A DNA stretch of 64,000 nt from Forficula auricularia (GCA_024734495.1 JALMQS010000816.1:5419171-5483170); one strand, 5' to 3'; shown: positions 1 to 13,124, counted from the first letter of the stretch. Notes: generated from the sequence alone by a model not told the origin. Numbers and translations are program-made.

Positions 1-330
1 TAGGTCGTTTGAGCAAACTCAACCAAATTTTGTATACATAATCAGTGGACCCCTGAAGTCTAACCGCCCAAAATGGGGGGAGGGGGGGGTGGGGCGGAGG
101 GTCAAAAAATGAAAATCTTGGCCATTTACTAAACTCAACCAAATTTTGTATACATAATTAGTGGGTCCCCAGAAGTCTAAAAATGCAAAAACTAACCGCC
201 CGAAAGGGGGTGGCGGAGGGTCAAAAAATGAAAATCTTGGCCATTTACCAAACTAAACCAAATTTTGTATACATAATCACAGGGACCCAGGAGTCTAAAA
301 ATGCAAAAACTAACCCCCCCCCTACATTAT
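1..330 (+). repeat. About 118-bp tandem units with G-runs
   Basis: Three units share the words AACCAAATTTTGTATACATA, GTCTAAAAATGCAAAAACTAA and a G-run, then GGTCAAAAAATGAAAATCTTGG. Repeats of the first word lie near 22, 139 and 259. The same unit recurs inverted at 1080-1330 and 59800-60020, and direct at 55370-55660 and 57780-57960. Confidence 0.8.
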
Positions 331-1715
331 TATAAATAATTTTATTAAATATTAAATATAAGTGAGGGGGCAGGTTGTATGGTAAAGTCAAGTGGATGGC
401 CCCATCAGAACACGTCAGCTTATTTCATCTTAAAGTTCTGAAGTTTAGGGTTCGAAATACAACCAGAAAGAACTTATTATGAGATTCTGATTTGAATTAT
501 ATTGGGTATCGGAATCAAGACACGTAGACAGAAAAAAATATGTCTGAAAATGAATTTTCTCTTCGTTTCAAACATTTGTAAATTTCAATAAGTAAAAAAA
601 TATTTGTTTTTTTCAAAATTTAGAACAATTCTAAAAACTTTCTAAATTCTGCTCTATATCTAAAATTGTGGGATTGTAAAAGTTGTGTTTCAGGTTAGTT
701 GAATGGCAAGCTAGCATGCATGGTACAGTCTGGATGTTTAATTATAATTGACTATTTATATATTGGTAAATTCTAGATTTCAAATATTTTTTCGTCTGTC
801 CTATATATTTATGTCCCGTCACAATCCAGGCAATCAATTTTGTAAACTAAATTATTTTGAGAAAGAAATTATATTTAAGATCCAAATCTAAGATTTTAGT
901 AAAAATATTTTAGTAAAAATATTTTTACATTGCATTTCATAGGGGTAAATTCTTTCTTAATATATTTGGTTTTTAATTTGAGTTTTTTATTTTCAAATAA
1001 GCTGACGTGTTCTGATGTGGCCATCTATTTGACTTTAATATACAACCTAGCCCCTAAAATTATTTATAATCATGTAGGGGGGGGGGGGGTTAGTTTTTGC
1101 ATTTTTATACTTCTGGTGTCCCACTGATTATGTATACAAAATTTGGTTGAGTTTGATAAATGGCCAAGATTTTCATTTTTTGAACCTACACCCCCTCCCT
1201 TCCATTTTGGGCGGTTAGTTTTTGCATTTTTAGACTTCTGGGGTCCCAGTGATTATGTATACAAAATTTGGTTGAGTTTGCTCAAACAGCCTAGATTTTT
1301 AATTTTTAACCCCCCTCCACCCCCCTTAATTTTGGGTCGATATGCACCAAAATCTAATCAGCTCTTAATCTCTTTGGACCAAAACTACGTGTGAAATTTG
1401 GTTTCGATATTCACACTAGTTTTTGAGGTCGCTCGTCCACACAAATTTAGTAACGAACAGACTAACTAGCCAGACTAACTAACAGACTAACAGACATTTT
1501 GACAAAAGAATTATTATCTCGAAAAATATAATTTTTTTGATGTTCACTTATAAGAGCTTTTTTGTAGAGCGGAATGCTATGGTTTCGCTCAATTTTTTTA
1601 TTCAAAATAGTTTCCGCTGTTTTTGAGATATTTCGAAAAAAGAAGGAAAAAAAAACACTTTTTTCATGCACGATTACAATACTTGACCATACCCTATATG
1701 GCAAAGTAAAAAGAT
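1..1715. repeat. Family A inverted-repeat element, cut by the window start
   Basis: The stretch 397-424 pairs with 997-1024 (dyad near 710), and the outer arms from 1 and to 1420 are complementary. The right arm continues to about 1715 and ends with the reverse complement of CTTTACCATACAGGGTATGG. The left arm would continue before base 1. Each arm contains about 118-bp tandem units with G-runs (C-runs on the other arm). A half copy is at 54961-55766, partial copies at 36882 and 48541, and isolated inner ends at 2350 and 12925. No transposase is visible, so the class of element is unknown. The core 426-996 is not fully palindromic and includes a piece of the SINE-like repeat at 840-950. Confidence 0.75.
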
Positions 1716-1849
1716 ACTTCAATTTAATGAATGGTCATTGTCTGAAAACATTTTTCAGGTTAGCGGATTTTTGCTTATTCCGTTCGAGTTGAATGTAGTC
1801 AAAAATTTTAGCTTCTCTTAATATATTGTAAGTCAGAGTGTGTTTTTTG

Positions 1850-2035
1850 TATCGAGGGTCGAACTAACAAGCCCGGCAAGCGTGTTAGTACTCGGATTCA
1901 ACTCCTGAGAGGAGGAAACCCTCTGATATGCAATGTAAAAATATTTCTACTACAATCTTAGATTTGGACCTTAAATATAAATTCTTTCTTAATATATTTG
2001 TTTTTTAACATGAGCTGTATTTTTGAAAAAATTCC
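1850..2035 (+). repeat. SINE-like repeat (family S2)
   Basis: The repeat contains GGATTCAACTCCTGAG, a B-box/T-arm-like sequence, followed by CCTCTGATATGCAATG and a tail with AATCTTAGATTTGG. The tail is also present inverted at 840-950. Two diverged copies form the palindrome at 56157-56571. A tRNA origin is inferred from the B-box-like sequence only; no A box is clear. Confidence 0.5.
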
Positions 2036-2279
2036 ATCTTATTTTTTAAAAAAAGAAATTCAAACCTTCGGGTTAATTATTTTAAATAATTTTGATTTAA
2101 GATAGGATCTTTATCATTTAATTTTGGAAAAGGAACGAGAGTGAATTGATTGGTTTAAAAGTGGTATAAATATTGTGAACTAAGAATATTTTCTTGATAT
2201 ATTCTGAAAAATCTTTTATGCATGAGAAAGAGATATATTTATCTTAAATTATTTATACTATTTAATTATACTATAATCC

Positions 2280-2400
2280 AGTGTTCTTCAATGTGTGGGT
2301 CGCGAAGCATCTATAAGGGGGTCGCGAAACCTCAGTAAAAATAAAAATAAGTGGACACGTTCTGATGTGGCCACCCACTTGACTTTACCATACACTTCTT
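2280..2400. mobile_element. hAT-like end plus isolated family A end
   Basis: CAGTGTTCTTCAATGTGTGG followed by GTCGCGAAGC is typical of a hAT terminal inverted repeat (compare 48133). At 2350-2390 lies the family A inner end with GACACGTTCTGATGTGGCC. No second hAT end was found, so this looks like a fragment. Confidence 0.4.
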
Positions 2401-3340
2401 GTTGAGTTTGGTATAAAAATACAGCAAATAGCCTGGGCTGGTCCAATTACCCCACAACGCGTTTAACTGGGCCAACCGCAAAACTTTACATTCAACTTAA
2501 GATAATTCCAAAATTTTGAATAATCAAAAGTTAAAAATATCATGATTATTTGAATAAAATTTCATCTTTCAATTAATATAGTCACGAGATCTATAAATTG
2601 TGAGGAAGCTTAGTTATAGCCAAAAATATGGAGTACTATCCTTGGGAAAACAAAAGAAGCTGGGCCAGTTACCCCACCTGACCTTATTTTATTAATAACA
2701 ATAACTTTGATTGTTTTTCATTGGGACTTGATTTTCTTGATATTGGTTCGTCAGGGAGTGAGAGAATCATCATTGGGCTTGTTGTTGCATCAAACGACAT
2801 GCACGAGTCAAGCAAGTCTCAAGTGCAACCGGGCGGAGAACGCAAGCAGCACGCAGGATGCACGCGTGCGTCCTCCTCACGCACGATAACGGGAATGCAC
2901 TGGCCAAGACAACCGATGATATGGATCCCGTCAAGGGCGAGAGCTTAAGCTTAAGAGAAAAATGCTCTTTCGAGATCGATTGAATAACGGTAGAATCAGA
3001 CAATTTATGATTGCACTGACAAACTAGAATTGAAGATTTATTTGTAGAGAAAAACGAATTACGCGCGTCACCTGTCAAAAAAAAACTTGTGTCATGTGTA
3101 AGGAAATAGGCGAAGCAAGTTTCCTTGAGAGCCAACTCCAAAAGGAGAGATACTTCGCTTCTAATCCATCAAAATATCAAACGGTCAACTTTTCTTTATA
3201 GAAGTGTGTGTCTTGAGAGAACGCGAAATTACGAATTAAAACACTTTTTCTTGAGAAGGAGATTGACCACCTCGCTTTCTGCTGGGAGCAAAGAAATCGT
3301 TTGGTTTCATAAGAGAAAAAATATTCTGGCGTGTTTATAG
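2401..3340. other. Unassigned region with a GC-richer core at 2720-2960
   Basis: The segment 2720-2960 is clearly richer in GC than its surroundings and is open in several frames on both strands, the longest being a 123-codon minus-strand frame at 2770-3141. I recognise no domain. The overlapping frames suggest composition rather than coding. It could be a first exon, a promoter region or an old insertion. The flanks 2401-2700 show nothing. Confidence 0.25.
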
Positions 3341-3619
3341 TGCACATCACATGACTTTTACTTACCCCTAAAATAATTACAAAAAAATTAAAATAAAATA
3401 ATAAAAATAATTTTAATAGTTAAATAAACTAAAAGTAAACGAATATATTCCATTTTTTTTAAAGTCGCTGATTATAAAGAAATAGTGCTAGATTTGAACT
3501 TTTGTCATTTAGATTATTTATTCTGACGTTTCATTCAATTTATAAAGTTTTCTCAATTCATACGATTCCTATAAAAATTAAAGAGAACTAAAAAAATGTA
3601 AAATATTAAAAACATCTAT

Positions 3620-4053
3620 CTAAAAGCATACATTTCAGTATAGGTACCAATAAACATTGATATCATCGCCTTAGAGTGTAAACCTGCTAACTCACAACAA
3701 GGAAATTTTACAAGGAAGAAAAAAACAAACAAAATTTAATATTATTGTTATGGAAAGAAACTATTTTTCATATTAATTGAATAATAGTATTGAATACACA
3801 TATTTATCACTGGAAGATCACAATGACTTAAGGCCCTATAGATACAATGTTTTAATAAATAAATAAAAAATTTTTTCTACAACTTACGATCTTAATTTTA
3901 AGTAGCAGTTTTACTTGCACGATGCTGCATCTCTTTTCTTTCGAACGGTATTAATATGTCATATATAATAAAAAAAAATGGATTTAGCAGGTTTACACCC
4001 TAAGGCGACGATATATAGATTGGTACCTTATAAATGTAAATTAAAGCTTTTAG
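3620..4053. repeat. Inverted-repeat element with about 70-bp arms
   Basis: The left arm 3620-3690 and right arm 3983-4053 are complementary. Both contain GTGTAAACCTGCTAA (GGTGTAAACCTGCTAA on the other) and GGTACCAAT. The 290-bp spacer is AT-rich and has no coding signal. No target duplication is evident. Confidence 0.65.
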
Positions 4054-4138
4054 TATTTTTTTGTATCTGGTATTTTATTTATGAAAACTGTGTTAAATAT
4101 ATATATATTTTGATATTATTTTACTCGACGGGACACAT

Positions 4139-4385
4139 TAAAGAACATGCCAGGCTGTATATGCGGCCGGCGCCGGCGACCTGCAGGTATTTATTAGCAG
4201 AAGGAACACGATATATGAACTGTAAAAATCAGAAGATATACGCTATAAACCGGAAAAGGGGTATTACTGTAATTTAAAATAAAATGTACAACCTAGGACA
4301 GGTTATACGCTATTTGCTCAGATCAAACCACAGGATATACTCCATATCCGTATAGTCTTCACTACAGCCCTGGTTGCAGGTTGTC
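4139..4385 (+). repeat. Dispersed repeat related to 30771-31020
   Basis: TATACGCTATTTGCTCAGAT here matches TATACGCTATTAGCTCAGAT on the minus strand at 30771-31020. Both continue with GGTATAC-type words and CACTACAG. A short GC-rich stretch at 4160-4185 precedes it. The nature of the family is unknown. Confidence 0.45.
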
Positions 4386-5208
4386 GATTCCTGGATAAAA
4401 CCATGGGTGGTCTAACCTTACAATATTTCCCATATCTATTAAAACTTTACCATTAAGTTTCCAGAGCAATTTTCAAGTGTTTTTGTTTTATAGATGCACA
4501 ATAACATAAATTACTGCTGTCGGAAATTGAATTGTACGGAAATTGAATTAAATAGATAAATTTCAATTTTCTAATTGTAGCAAAAAGTTATTCTCTGACT
4601 AAAAGCTTAACTAAGAGTAATAAGGTGAGGGTCAGGCTCGAGTGGAAGAGAATTTGTATTGGCAAAAAGTGGAAAGGGGAGGGACTCAATGCCATATCTT
4701 TGTTACAAAAATGAATATCTGTGGTTATTTTAAATTTTATATATAATAAATTTAATTTTTTTTTTATTATTACATTAGAGGGTTCAAACCTCCCCCATTG
4801 GTTATGTTTGTCTCTAACTATGACTTTGCTTACCCCAAGAGTAGGCTTATTAAAATAATGCGCGCATTTACATTTAGGTAATACAGCGATATTTGGATGA
4901 TCTGGTGCTATTTAAATATGTTGAGATGATGTTTAAAATGTAGGCTCTTTTATTAAATCTTTATTAGGAAGTTTTATCTAATTTTAATATGATTTCATTC
5001 ATTATTTTTAGATATCAACACTCTTTTGAAGAAAAAGAATTATTATTTATTATCATTGTTACATCTACTTATTATTTATTTTATAATGTTGGTATTAAAA
5101 TCAGAATACAAAATTTAGTTACCTATCTGTTACAGATATAAACTATATCCTATTTCTAATTAGTTGTCAATCATACGAAGGCTGAGTTCAACATGATACT
5201 TTGTTGAC
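4386..5208. other. AT-rich DNA without recognised features
   Basis: No open frame above about 60 codons, no inverted repeat and no transposon motif were seen in this stretch. Confidence 0.4.
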
Positions 5209-5334
5209 GAATTGCACCAAGTGTTGTTCCAATTAAGTATTAATCGATTTCTTTCATAGTTAACTTGTATTGATGGCTTCATAGGTATTAAGTCAATTAA
5301 CTATTTAATTGGATCATATAACCTTGTGCAATTC
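5209..5334. repeat. Small inverted repeat
   Basis: GAATTGCACCAAGTG at the left pairs with CCTTGTGCAATTC at the right, and inner CCAATTAA pairs with TTAATTGG. At 126 bp it is a MITE-sized foldback. No TSD was identified. Confidence 0.5.
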
Positions 5335-6102
5335 TTATATTTCATTCTGTTCGATGTTCCAACATTTATTTGCCAACACTTGAAGGTCAAAAAAATATTA
5401 ATATAAGCTCACTTAAAATTAAATTTTAAAATTTTCGAAGAAGGGGCCACAAAACGGGCTTTTCTAAATAATAGAATTTTACTATTATTCTGTATGAAAT
5501 CTAAGTTAAAATAGTCATTCACATTGAAGGGAAAGAAGAGGAAATAAAAAGCTGCATGCCTAAGATAGAGGGGACAGACTGAGTATTCCGGGTTTTATAT
5601 TTTTGGTATACATAACCTAAGATTAGGGTACGTATAAGATGAAGAATCAATGACACACTGAACTGGGATTTCCAGAATCTCTATTCCCTCACTCCCCAGA
5701 AATGAGTGTTGAGAGGGATCAAAATGTTTTTACAAATTACAGCAGTATCAATTGTTGTCTGACAAATTTTTTTAACGAAATAGACAACTTTAAAAAACTC
5801 AGAGATCAATACCCTTTGTAAGTACAGTCTGACCAAGGGATATTATATGGCCCCTCTACACTTTGGGCCAGCATGGGCCAGTGATAGTCACCATGATGGC
5901 CACCATTAAAACGTGTTGGCTTAACGGTGCATCCAAACATTGGTCCAATACGAGGGGTGAACAGCGACCTAATATCGTGTACACCTACTTCCACTTCAAC
6001 TTTCATTTCCAAGTAGAAGACAATAGATGAAGGGGCCATTATCTAAAGAATTTCAAAATAATTACATAGGATTCAAAAGACGTGTACACCTATTTTTTAA
6101 TA
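5335..6102. other. Unassigned spacer upstream of the LINE tail
   Basis: A 77-codon minus-strand frame at 5806-6039 has no recognisable domain. The rest is AT-rich. Nothing else was seen. Confidence 0.3.
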
Positions 6103-7456
6103 TTTTTTTTATGATAATGATGAGAGAGAGTTACACCAAAAAGGTGCAGCCCCTAAAGGCCTGGGTTGGCCCCTCCATCGTGAAAAGAAGAAGAAAGAAT
6201 TTTATGGGTTGGGCGGGGGTCGAAGGTATCTGTGGATACGGGTCTTAAATAGCTGAAGGTTATAAGTCTCGGGAAAGATGGTGGCAGGGAGCGAGTTCCA
6301 GTCTCTGGAGGTCATAGGGATAAAAGAGTTGGCGAAAGCGCTTGTTCGACTTTTAAACAATTTGACAGCGAAGGGGTGCTGAGCGTTTGAAAACCGCGTG
6401 TTTCTCGTAAAGAGGGCATTAGGGAGGGGATAATTGATTTCAGCTCGACTGAACAGACACCGTGATAGTATCTGTAGTACAGAGAAAGGGCAGAAACGGT
6501 TCTTCGGTGAGCCAGGGAGTCGAGTGAGTTGGTTAGAGCCGGGTCTCCTATTAGTTTAATTGCTCGCTTCTGAATTGCATCCAGTGTAGCAAGAGAATGC
6601 TTGGAGGCACCCCTCCACAGATGAGAGCCATATTCGAGACAGGGACGAATTTGAGCCTTATACAGTATAAGAAGTTGACTGGGCGTATAACAGCGTCTAG
6701 ACCTAAATAGGAGACCAAGCTTGCGCGCTGCAGCTTTAGCAGTGGTTGAGATATGGTCATTCCATGAAAGGTCAGACCCTAGAGTTACGGCTAGCATTGA
6801 AATTTTATCCCTGAATTCTAGTGAGGTTGAGTCGAATGATATGTTTGGGAGGTTTCTGTCGACGCGCCTAGAAATAAGGCAACACTGAGTTTTCCCTGCA
6901 TTGAAGTTAACTAAGTTTTGGGATCCCTAGTTTTTAAGTTTGCATAAGTCTAAATTAATTGAGGAGGCAATGTCTGCACGGTTTTTATGCGATGCAGGGG
7001 CGTTATGTAGGGTGCTGTCATCTGCGTAACAATGTACCGGATTGGGGGGCAGGTTTAGAAGGTCGTTGATATAGATAAGAAAAAGCGTAGGGGAGATAAC
7101 CGATCCCTGAAGAACTCCAGCGTTGGTGTGGAAGGGGAAGATGATATTCCATCGATGACAACGTTAGTACTACGGTCTGAAAGAAAACTTTCGAGCAACT
7201 TACAGAGTTTCGGCGCAAGGCCGGCGGAGGTCAATTTGGCAAGAAGATTTTTGTGCCAGACCATATCGAAGGCTTTTGAAATGTCTAAAGCTACCGCGAG
7301 GGCCTCATTCCCGGCCTCCAGTGTTTTGTTCCAGATATGAGTTACATATGCTAGGATGTCACCGGTCGACCGGGATTGCCTGAAGTCGTATTCCAATTGC
7401 GGCTCACCCCTCGGTCCAATAGGTAGACCAGTGTTGTTATAATGTAGTAACGCCAT
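6103..7456 (-). pseudogene. LINE reverse transcriptase remnant (jockey/CR1-like), 5'-truncated
   Basis: Read on the minus strand from 7456, the protein shows RT motifs: FRQSRSTGDILAYVTHIWNK, then LDISKAFDMVWHKNLLAKL (motif A, catalytic D), then after a frameshift INDLLNLPPNPVHCYADDST (motif C, YADD intact). The C-terminal part includes IQKRAIKLIGDPALTNSLDS near 6550. Frameshifts and stops break it, and the N-terminal part and endonuclease are missing. The 3' end at about 6103-6120 is an A-run next to ATCATTATCAT on the coding strand. The 3' 800 bp nearly equal the copy at 34443-35252, so the family moved fairly recently. The clade is assigned from the C-terminal style only. Confidence 0.85.
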
Positions 7457-7778
7457 TGCTCACTTTTGTTTCGAATCTTGGTCATCTTTGATGTGGATAA
7501 AAAACCGCTCCCAAAGCCAAACTTGGCCATTACCAATTCTATCCTCAACCACTATCGACCACTACAAGCCAACCCCCCTCTTCACAATGATGATGGCTTT
7601 AATTTTTTGTGGTTCTTAAGGGGCTTGTTTAAGTCATTTTCAAGATATTTAGAAAAAGCTAAACATGTACTGGATTAAAATACTAATGTTTGTGAGCCGA
7701 TATGTTCCAAAAACTAATCAGTGCTTCTTTTTGTTAAAGTAAAGTGTGTTTTAAATGAAAAAAATGTCCTTCAAATTT

Positions 7779-8240
7779 GACAGAACTGATCCTGGAAGAT
7801 AATTCGTGGCAATACCACCAATATAAAAACGAATGTTGGAATTTTCTACTCAATTCCAGTCCGCAATGGAATCAGACAAGGTGATTCACTGATCCCATGC
7901 TGTTCAAATTGATTATGGACAAAATAATCGACAGCCTACCGAAACGTCTGGGATACACAAATTCCTATCCCCATAATATGTTACGCGAATGTCGCGGTGC
8001 TAATAGTGGAGAACGAAATTCATTTACAAAACCTCCTAAAAGAAGAAGAAGAAGGATATATGAAAGAAATGGAGAATAGGCAGATCTAGATTACAATACT
8101 TTCCTTCGATAATAAAAGTTATGGAGTACGGGAGTTAGAGAAAAATGAAAGAGTTAGCATGGAATAAAATTAAAGTCGGGTGGTTGCGTCAAACTACTCT
8201 TAGAACCATGATGATGATGGTGATTGATCTTTATTTTATT
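7779..8240 (+). pseudogene. RTE-like reverse transcriptase remnant
   Basis: VRNGIRQGDSL at about 7860 is RT motif B. After a frameshift, MLFKLIMDKIIDSLPKRLGY follows at 7897. In a third frame ICYANVAVLIVENEIHLQ corresponds to motif C, with the catalytic YADD changed to YANV, so it cannot be active. The 3' end near 8205-8225 has ATGATGATG repeats, a tail style known from RTE elements. It lies head-on to the LINE at 6103-7456 but belongs to another family. Confidence 0.75.
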
Positions 8241-11240
8241 TTATTTCTTCTTTCAAAATCCTCATATAATTATTTAAAAAAATACTTCAAAATTAGGACA
8301 CGAATTGTAAATCTAGAACCTAGTTATTTATAAAAATACTAATTTATGACACTAGGCAAAGCTCGAGATTTTCAAATTTATTGTTCACTCATCCGTCTAT
8401 AAAATGAAATAAATTTATTGACAGTCCTTATTATGAATGCGAATATCCTAATAAATAATTTTAATTCAAACAACTTTTATAGAAGAATATCAATCACCGT
8501 TTTTTTTCTTTGAATTTTAGAAATACAGTATTTTACATTTCCTCCATTTTCATATTTTTTCCATTTATTTTCGTCACCTAGGACATTTTGATCGATTTAT
8601 AATCTTGCTCTCTATCGGATTGTTCTCTCGTTCCCTAAAATAGAGTTAAGATCGTGATCCACTTGTTAATGCACTTGGAAGGAAAATTTGTGGCATTCTG
8701 GAAAAAATGGCTTTTACTGTTTCCCCAAATAAGGAACAAACTGAAGCAGATTGCGTAAACCAATACACAGATTAACTTTCAGAGCTCGAACTAGAGCAAA
8801 TTACTCCAAGAATGCAAGAATCAATGTGAATTCGAAAGTATTCCAACGAGCAAAGAACAAGATATGTTGTCAAACGCGCGCTTCTGATGTCCCTTGATTT
8901 ATTTCCCATTGATATGAAATACTTTCGAAATTCTCAGATTTGATATGCCCAGGGTTGGTTGGGATTTCATCTCTAGTTCAGCTCTGCTTTTTTCTTCTAT
9001 GCTAAAAGCAAATGATTCATTTATATAATAAAATTTAATGGTTTGATTGACATAAAAATTGAATCTCTATAATAGTCTTTTAATCGTTTAAAGATCATAA
9101 TGAGAAAGACAATATCGTATAATTCATTGCGTTTGTCTTCTGGACAAAAAATAGAAGGGAACGTAAAGAAATTGTTTACAGACAATTACGTTCTGTTATT
9201 ATTGAGAGATATTATAGAGAGAGACTTTGATTGAAGATTAATATCCTCTAGTTGGAATGCTCTTTCTTTCCTATATACAAATTTGATTTTTTTCTCAATC
9301 AATCAATAGCTCTTCAGAAATGAACTTGAGTAAAAAACAATTGAATGATTATTATGAGTATGATGTTTTGATTGATTTTAATAGAACCTTGTTTATAGTG
9401 TGTAGCTCAAGATAGGCAAAAGGAAAATACTTTGATTTTAAATTTGCAAACAAATTAGACCAGAATTTTGAAAAACATTTTCTATCCTATCGTTTAAATA
9501 TTTTATATTTTGTCTTTTGATAAAATTAAAAAAAATATTTCTAATGATTTTATTTATAAATTTACGGGTTTATATTAAAAATTATTTCGTTTCACTAGGA
9601 AAAACTGCTTTTTATCAAAACTACAAGGTAAATAATTTCATTTTTTTTTTAAGTTACTCTGAATATATTATTCTAACAAATATTAGTTTTTCATCAAGAT
9701 GGTGAAAGTCCTTCAATGAAAATAAAATAAAATAATGATCATTTTCCCACCCTTTCCCAATCTACCATATGTAAAAAATTCCATTTTTAATTGGAATTAT
9801 TTCATGGTCGGTTTAGTAAATTGTCTTCAAATTTTAACAGTGTGTTTATTATGCTTTTTATGACTTATATATATTCCAAGTTTCGAAGACTTCTTGAATT
9901 TTTCGCATTTGTATAAGAACTACCTTAAAATATATATATAAATTGTTTAATCCACATCTCTACAAATCCTTAATTAAAGTTCAATATATTTTTCTAGAGA
10001 TTCTACGAAGTGTTTTTCAACACTATAAGACTAAAAAATTTTGCATATAAATCTACCTAAAGTTAAGAATCTAAATTCTAATAAATATGTGAGTAGAAAT
10101 TTTTCAATTTCCTTTCGGTACTTAAATAATTTTCTTTTGTCGAACAACCACCATTGCATTTCCTAATTTAGTGAAAATAATGAGACTTAACCAATGATTT
10201 CTGATACCTATCATCGTAAGTCATCAAAGGTAGCCAGCTTTATAACAAAACATCCACTCTTTTCTAAGAATATATACTTTAAATAAAAAAACCTGATTGT
10301 ATTGTGAAGATTCTCTTCTCTTTACATTTTTCTCCTAGACTGATTGCGACTTTGATGTCCGAGATTCATTCCAATTAGTAAAGACAACGATTTGATTTAT
10401 CAGCTTTGCGAGTCATTATAGTTCAATCTTACTTAAAATAGTTTTAAAATAATTCTATTTTCAATACATACATCTAAATTAAGTAATCTACCAGTAAGTA
10501 GTTAATTAGTTCTATTTTCGTTAATATTTAGAAAAGAATAAATTTTACTGTATTAAAATAATCCAAATAAAATAAAAGTAATTAAATAAAATAAGGATAT
10601 ATAGTTAGTTGCCTTTAATTATGTTTTTCTTTCTATTATTACCTATTTGATCGAAAACTTGTTTCTTTCTCTCCCTTTAATTCACAATATAATACTATAT
10701 TATAAAAAAATTCAAAGTAAAAGTATGTACCTACTTTGATTTAAGCCTGAAGGTCTTAAAATTATAAAAAGAGACCGTAATAATTAAAGTTGAATTAAAT
10801 TGAAAATTTTAAGAAACGATAAATATATAGGTGAACGATCAAACTTTAAGGGAAATGAATTAAAATGATGATTAATAGAATTAAGACCATTAAGACACAA
10901 GAGATTAAATGTTTTTCTGTTGTAAAACAAAACAAGTTTTTTGTCTGAGCTGATCTCTGACGTCGATTCTGGTTTCGGCTATAACATTTGTATTTCTCAT
11001 ATTTTTCAAAATAAAATATTTTATCGATTAATATTAACATTTTTAAATTTAAATTTTTATATGACACGCTCAATAGTATACTTCTCAATTCAAAATAATT
11101 GTAACTCCACCAAAAACCCTATCCATTGGATTGATTAAAATCACATGCATTATAATTTATGTAATATACATCTAAATTCAATAATATATATAAAATGGGT
11201 TGAAAAAATAAAACGGAGAAAAATTGAAGATGATTTAAAC
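8241..11240. other. 3-kb AT-rich region with no assignable feature
   Basis: Only short chance frames (up to 80 codons) occur. A less AT-rich patch at 8690-8900 translates in one plus frame with only two stops (AFTVSPNKEQTEADC... then SNEQRTRYVVKRALLMSLD), but I do not recognise it. No inverted repeats or transposon ends were found, which makes this the longest quiet stretch of the window. Confidence 0.4.
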
Positions 11241-11246
11241 AATATA

Positions 11247-11714
11247 CAAGGCAAGGCAATTTAAAAACCAGACTGAAGCTACTACTGGCAAACTAAGAGA
11301 GTGTACCAAGGCAGATTTTATCATGATTGTGTCTGGTGATCCTTCCCCCACCCTCAGCTCGATAGGCAAGTCTGAGGGTCGCTCAGTTTGTCTGTAGCAA
11401 TCGTTCAAAGTAGTCTCCGCGTCAGCGACGCTTCGGAAAAATGTCAGGAAAACTGCCACAGAAGCTCCCTGTGACTTTTTTTATTGTCCAGGGTCAAATC
11501 GGCCCTTGGAAGCGGTAAAATCAAAAGCGACGGTGGTTCTCAACCAGCTGACAGAAGCGGACTTCCATCACTGCTTTGAACAATGGAAAATTCGTATGGA
11601 ACTGTTAGGGATCACTAAGGGCGAGTACTTTGAAGGGGATAAAGTTTCTGGAGTAATTGGTGACGACTAAAAATTGTTATGAGAAAAGTCCGGTTTTTAA
11701 ATTGCCTGTCCTCG
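11247..11714 (+). mobile_element. Deleted mariner-type element
   Basis: The ends are inverted repeats: GGCAATTTAAAAACCAGACT at 11255 and its complement AGTCCGGTTTTTAAATTGCC at about 11687-11706. A TA dinucleotide precedes the left end. Only the last third of a mariner transposase is left inside. The TIR is different from those of the mariners at 21425 and 38616, so this is a separate subfamily. Confidence 0.75.
11467..11670 (+). pseudogene. mariner transposase C-terminal fragment
   Basis: The open frame begins at PCDFF, which in mariner transposases follows the third catalytic aspartate region (PDLAPCDFF). It ends with LTEADFHHCFEQWKIRMELL and GEYFEGDKV, the usual mariner C-terminus, and a TAA stop at 11670. 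There are 67 codons and no start codon. The rest of the protein was lost by internal deletion. Confidence 0.8.
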
Positions 11715-12920
11715 TTTACTTATTTAAATGTTACATTACCCATTTGGTGAAAAATTCCAATTTCTGATCAGATTCTTATCGTATTATTTGGCTTTTAACC
11801 TACTGCAATCATTTTTTTACCTTCATGGTACTAATTTGATTCTCAAGTAAAATAAAGAACAATAATAAATTTCTGCGTTTACTAAATAAGATATTGTAGC
11901 GAATTAAGGATTAGAAAAACGAACGAAGATCAATATCAGTAGACAATGGAGGAGTTTTTTGTTAACTTTATAAAAGCATCATTTGTTCTCTTTAAAATTG
12001 TAATGGAAGTAAATTAATGAATCTTTAGTACGGTTTCTTATTAAATCCATGAGAATCGAGAAAAAGTTATATTCAATTTTAATTATTTTTTTTCTTTTTG
12101 TTCTCGCTTGTTTTTACTTTTAATTATACAAATTTTCGAAATTTCTTTAATACAATCAAAGTCATTTGTAAAATTAGTAAGTATTCTCTCAGATGGTGTT
12201 TTTTTTTCTATATTTAAAAAACTTTGTTTGTATTTAAATTCGATGTTACGAAATTTTGAAAGGGAAATATGATATCCGACTGTAAAGGGTGGCTCTATAA
12301 TTTCATTTTGAAATGAGATTATTGAAGCACGCCAATTGAAAAAAAAACCTGTTGGAATCCGACCTTGTCACTCAGACCTTTACTCCAGTTTGGAGAATGA
12401 ACTGACCTGACCTTTCCAAAAGACCCTTCTCAAGTGCTCTAGATAATTATTTGGCGGGGGAATGGTTCTGCAGAATGGAGCGTGTGGGGCACGCCCCACA
12501 ACACGAGCTGCTTACACATGTGGCCACACCAATTAACTCCTTTGTCAAATAAACAGATCTCGAAAAACTTGTCTATCCTTCCTCTTAGGGTACACTTATC
12601 AACTCTTTTTCCCATTGGAAAAACGAATTCTATCTACATGAAGAAAATATTTACGGCACGCTCGGCAGACTTGGTTTTGCTTAACGTGTTAAGAGCAAGA
12701 TTTTTTGCTGTCTTTTTTGTGTATCTGACTGTCTGAATTCTGAAATTCACGATAAGGCTAGAACGATTCTGTTTTAAAAAAAATGTAAACGAAAAACTGA
12801 TAGATTTTGAGCTTCTTACTTTTTCCCGGTTAAAAGGGAAACAAAATAAAAATATGTGATGCGATTATCTTATGAGTTTATCGTGAACCTTCTCCCCTTG
12901 TAAATTAAAACTAAAAAAAT
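11715..12920. other. Unassigned AT-rich region
   Basis: Nothing is assignable. The segment 12330-12560 is less AT-rich and has a plus-strand frame of 84 codons at 12482-12736 without a known domain. Confidence 0.3.
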
Positions 12921-12924
12921 AAAA

Positions 12925-13060
12925 TAAACTGACACGTTCTGATGTGGCCATCCACTTGACTTTACCATTACACTTCTGGTTGAGTTTGGTACAAGGGCCT
13001 AGAACCCTACACCCTCCCCCACCAATTTCTCCCTCCAAACTGTTTTGATCTTTGGACATT
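12925..13060 (-). repeat. Isolated family A end fragment
   Basis: GACACGTTCTGATGTGGCCA, CCACTTGACTTTACCAT, and then GTTGAGTTTGGTAC match the inner part of family A (compare 990-1060 and 2350-2415). C-rich DNA with CCACCAATTTCTCCC follows. Confidence 0.6.
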
Positions 13061-13124
13061 TTGGATTCATTGCCTCAGATATAAATACGGGAGGTTCGGT
13101 ATGAAGCTATAGATAAACTGATTA

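Noticed and set aside
1143..1792. Frames of 72-86 codons at 1.1-1.8 kb
   Set aside because: They lie in the family A arm and its homopolymer runs; equivalent copies have shifted frames.
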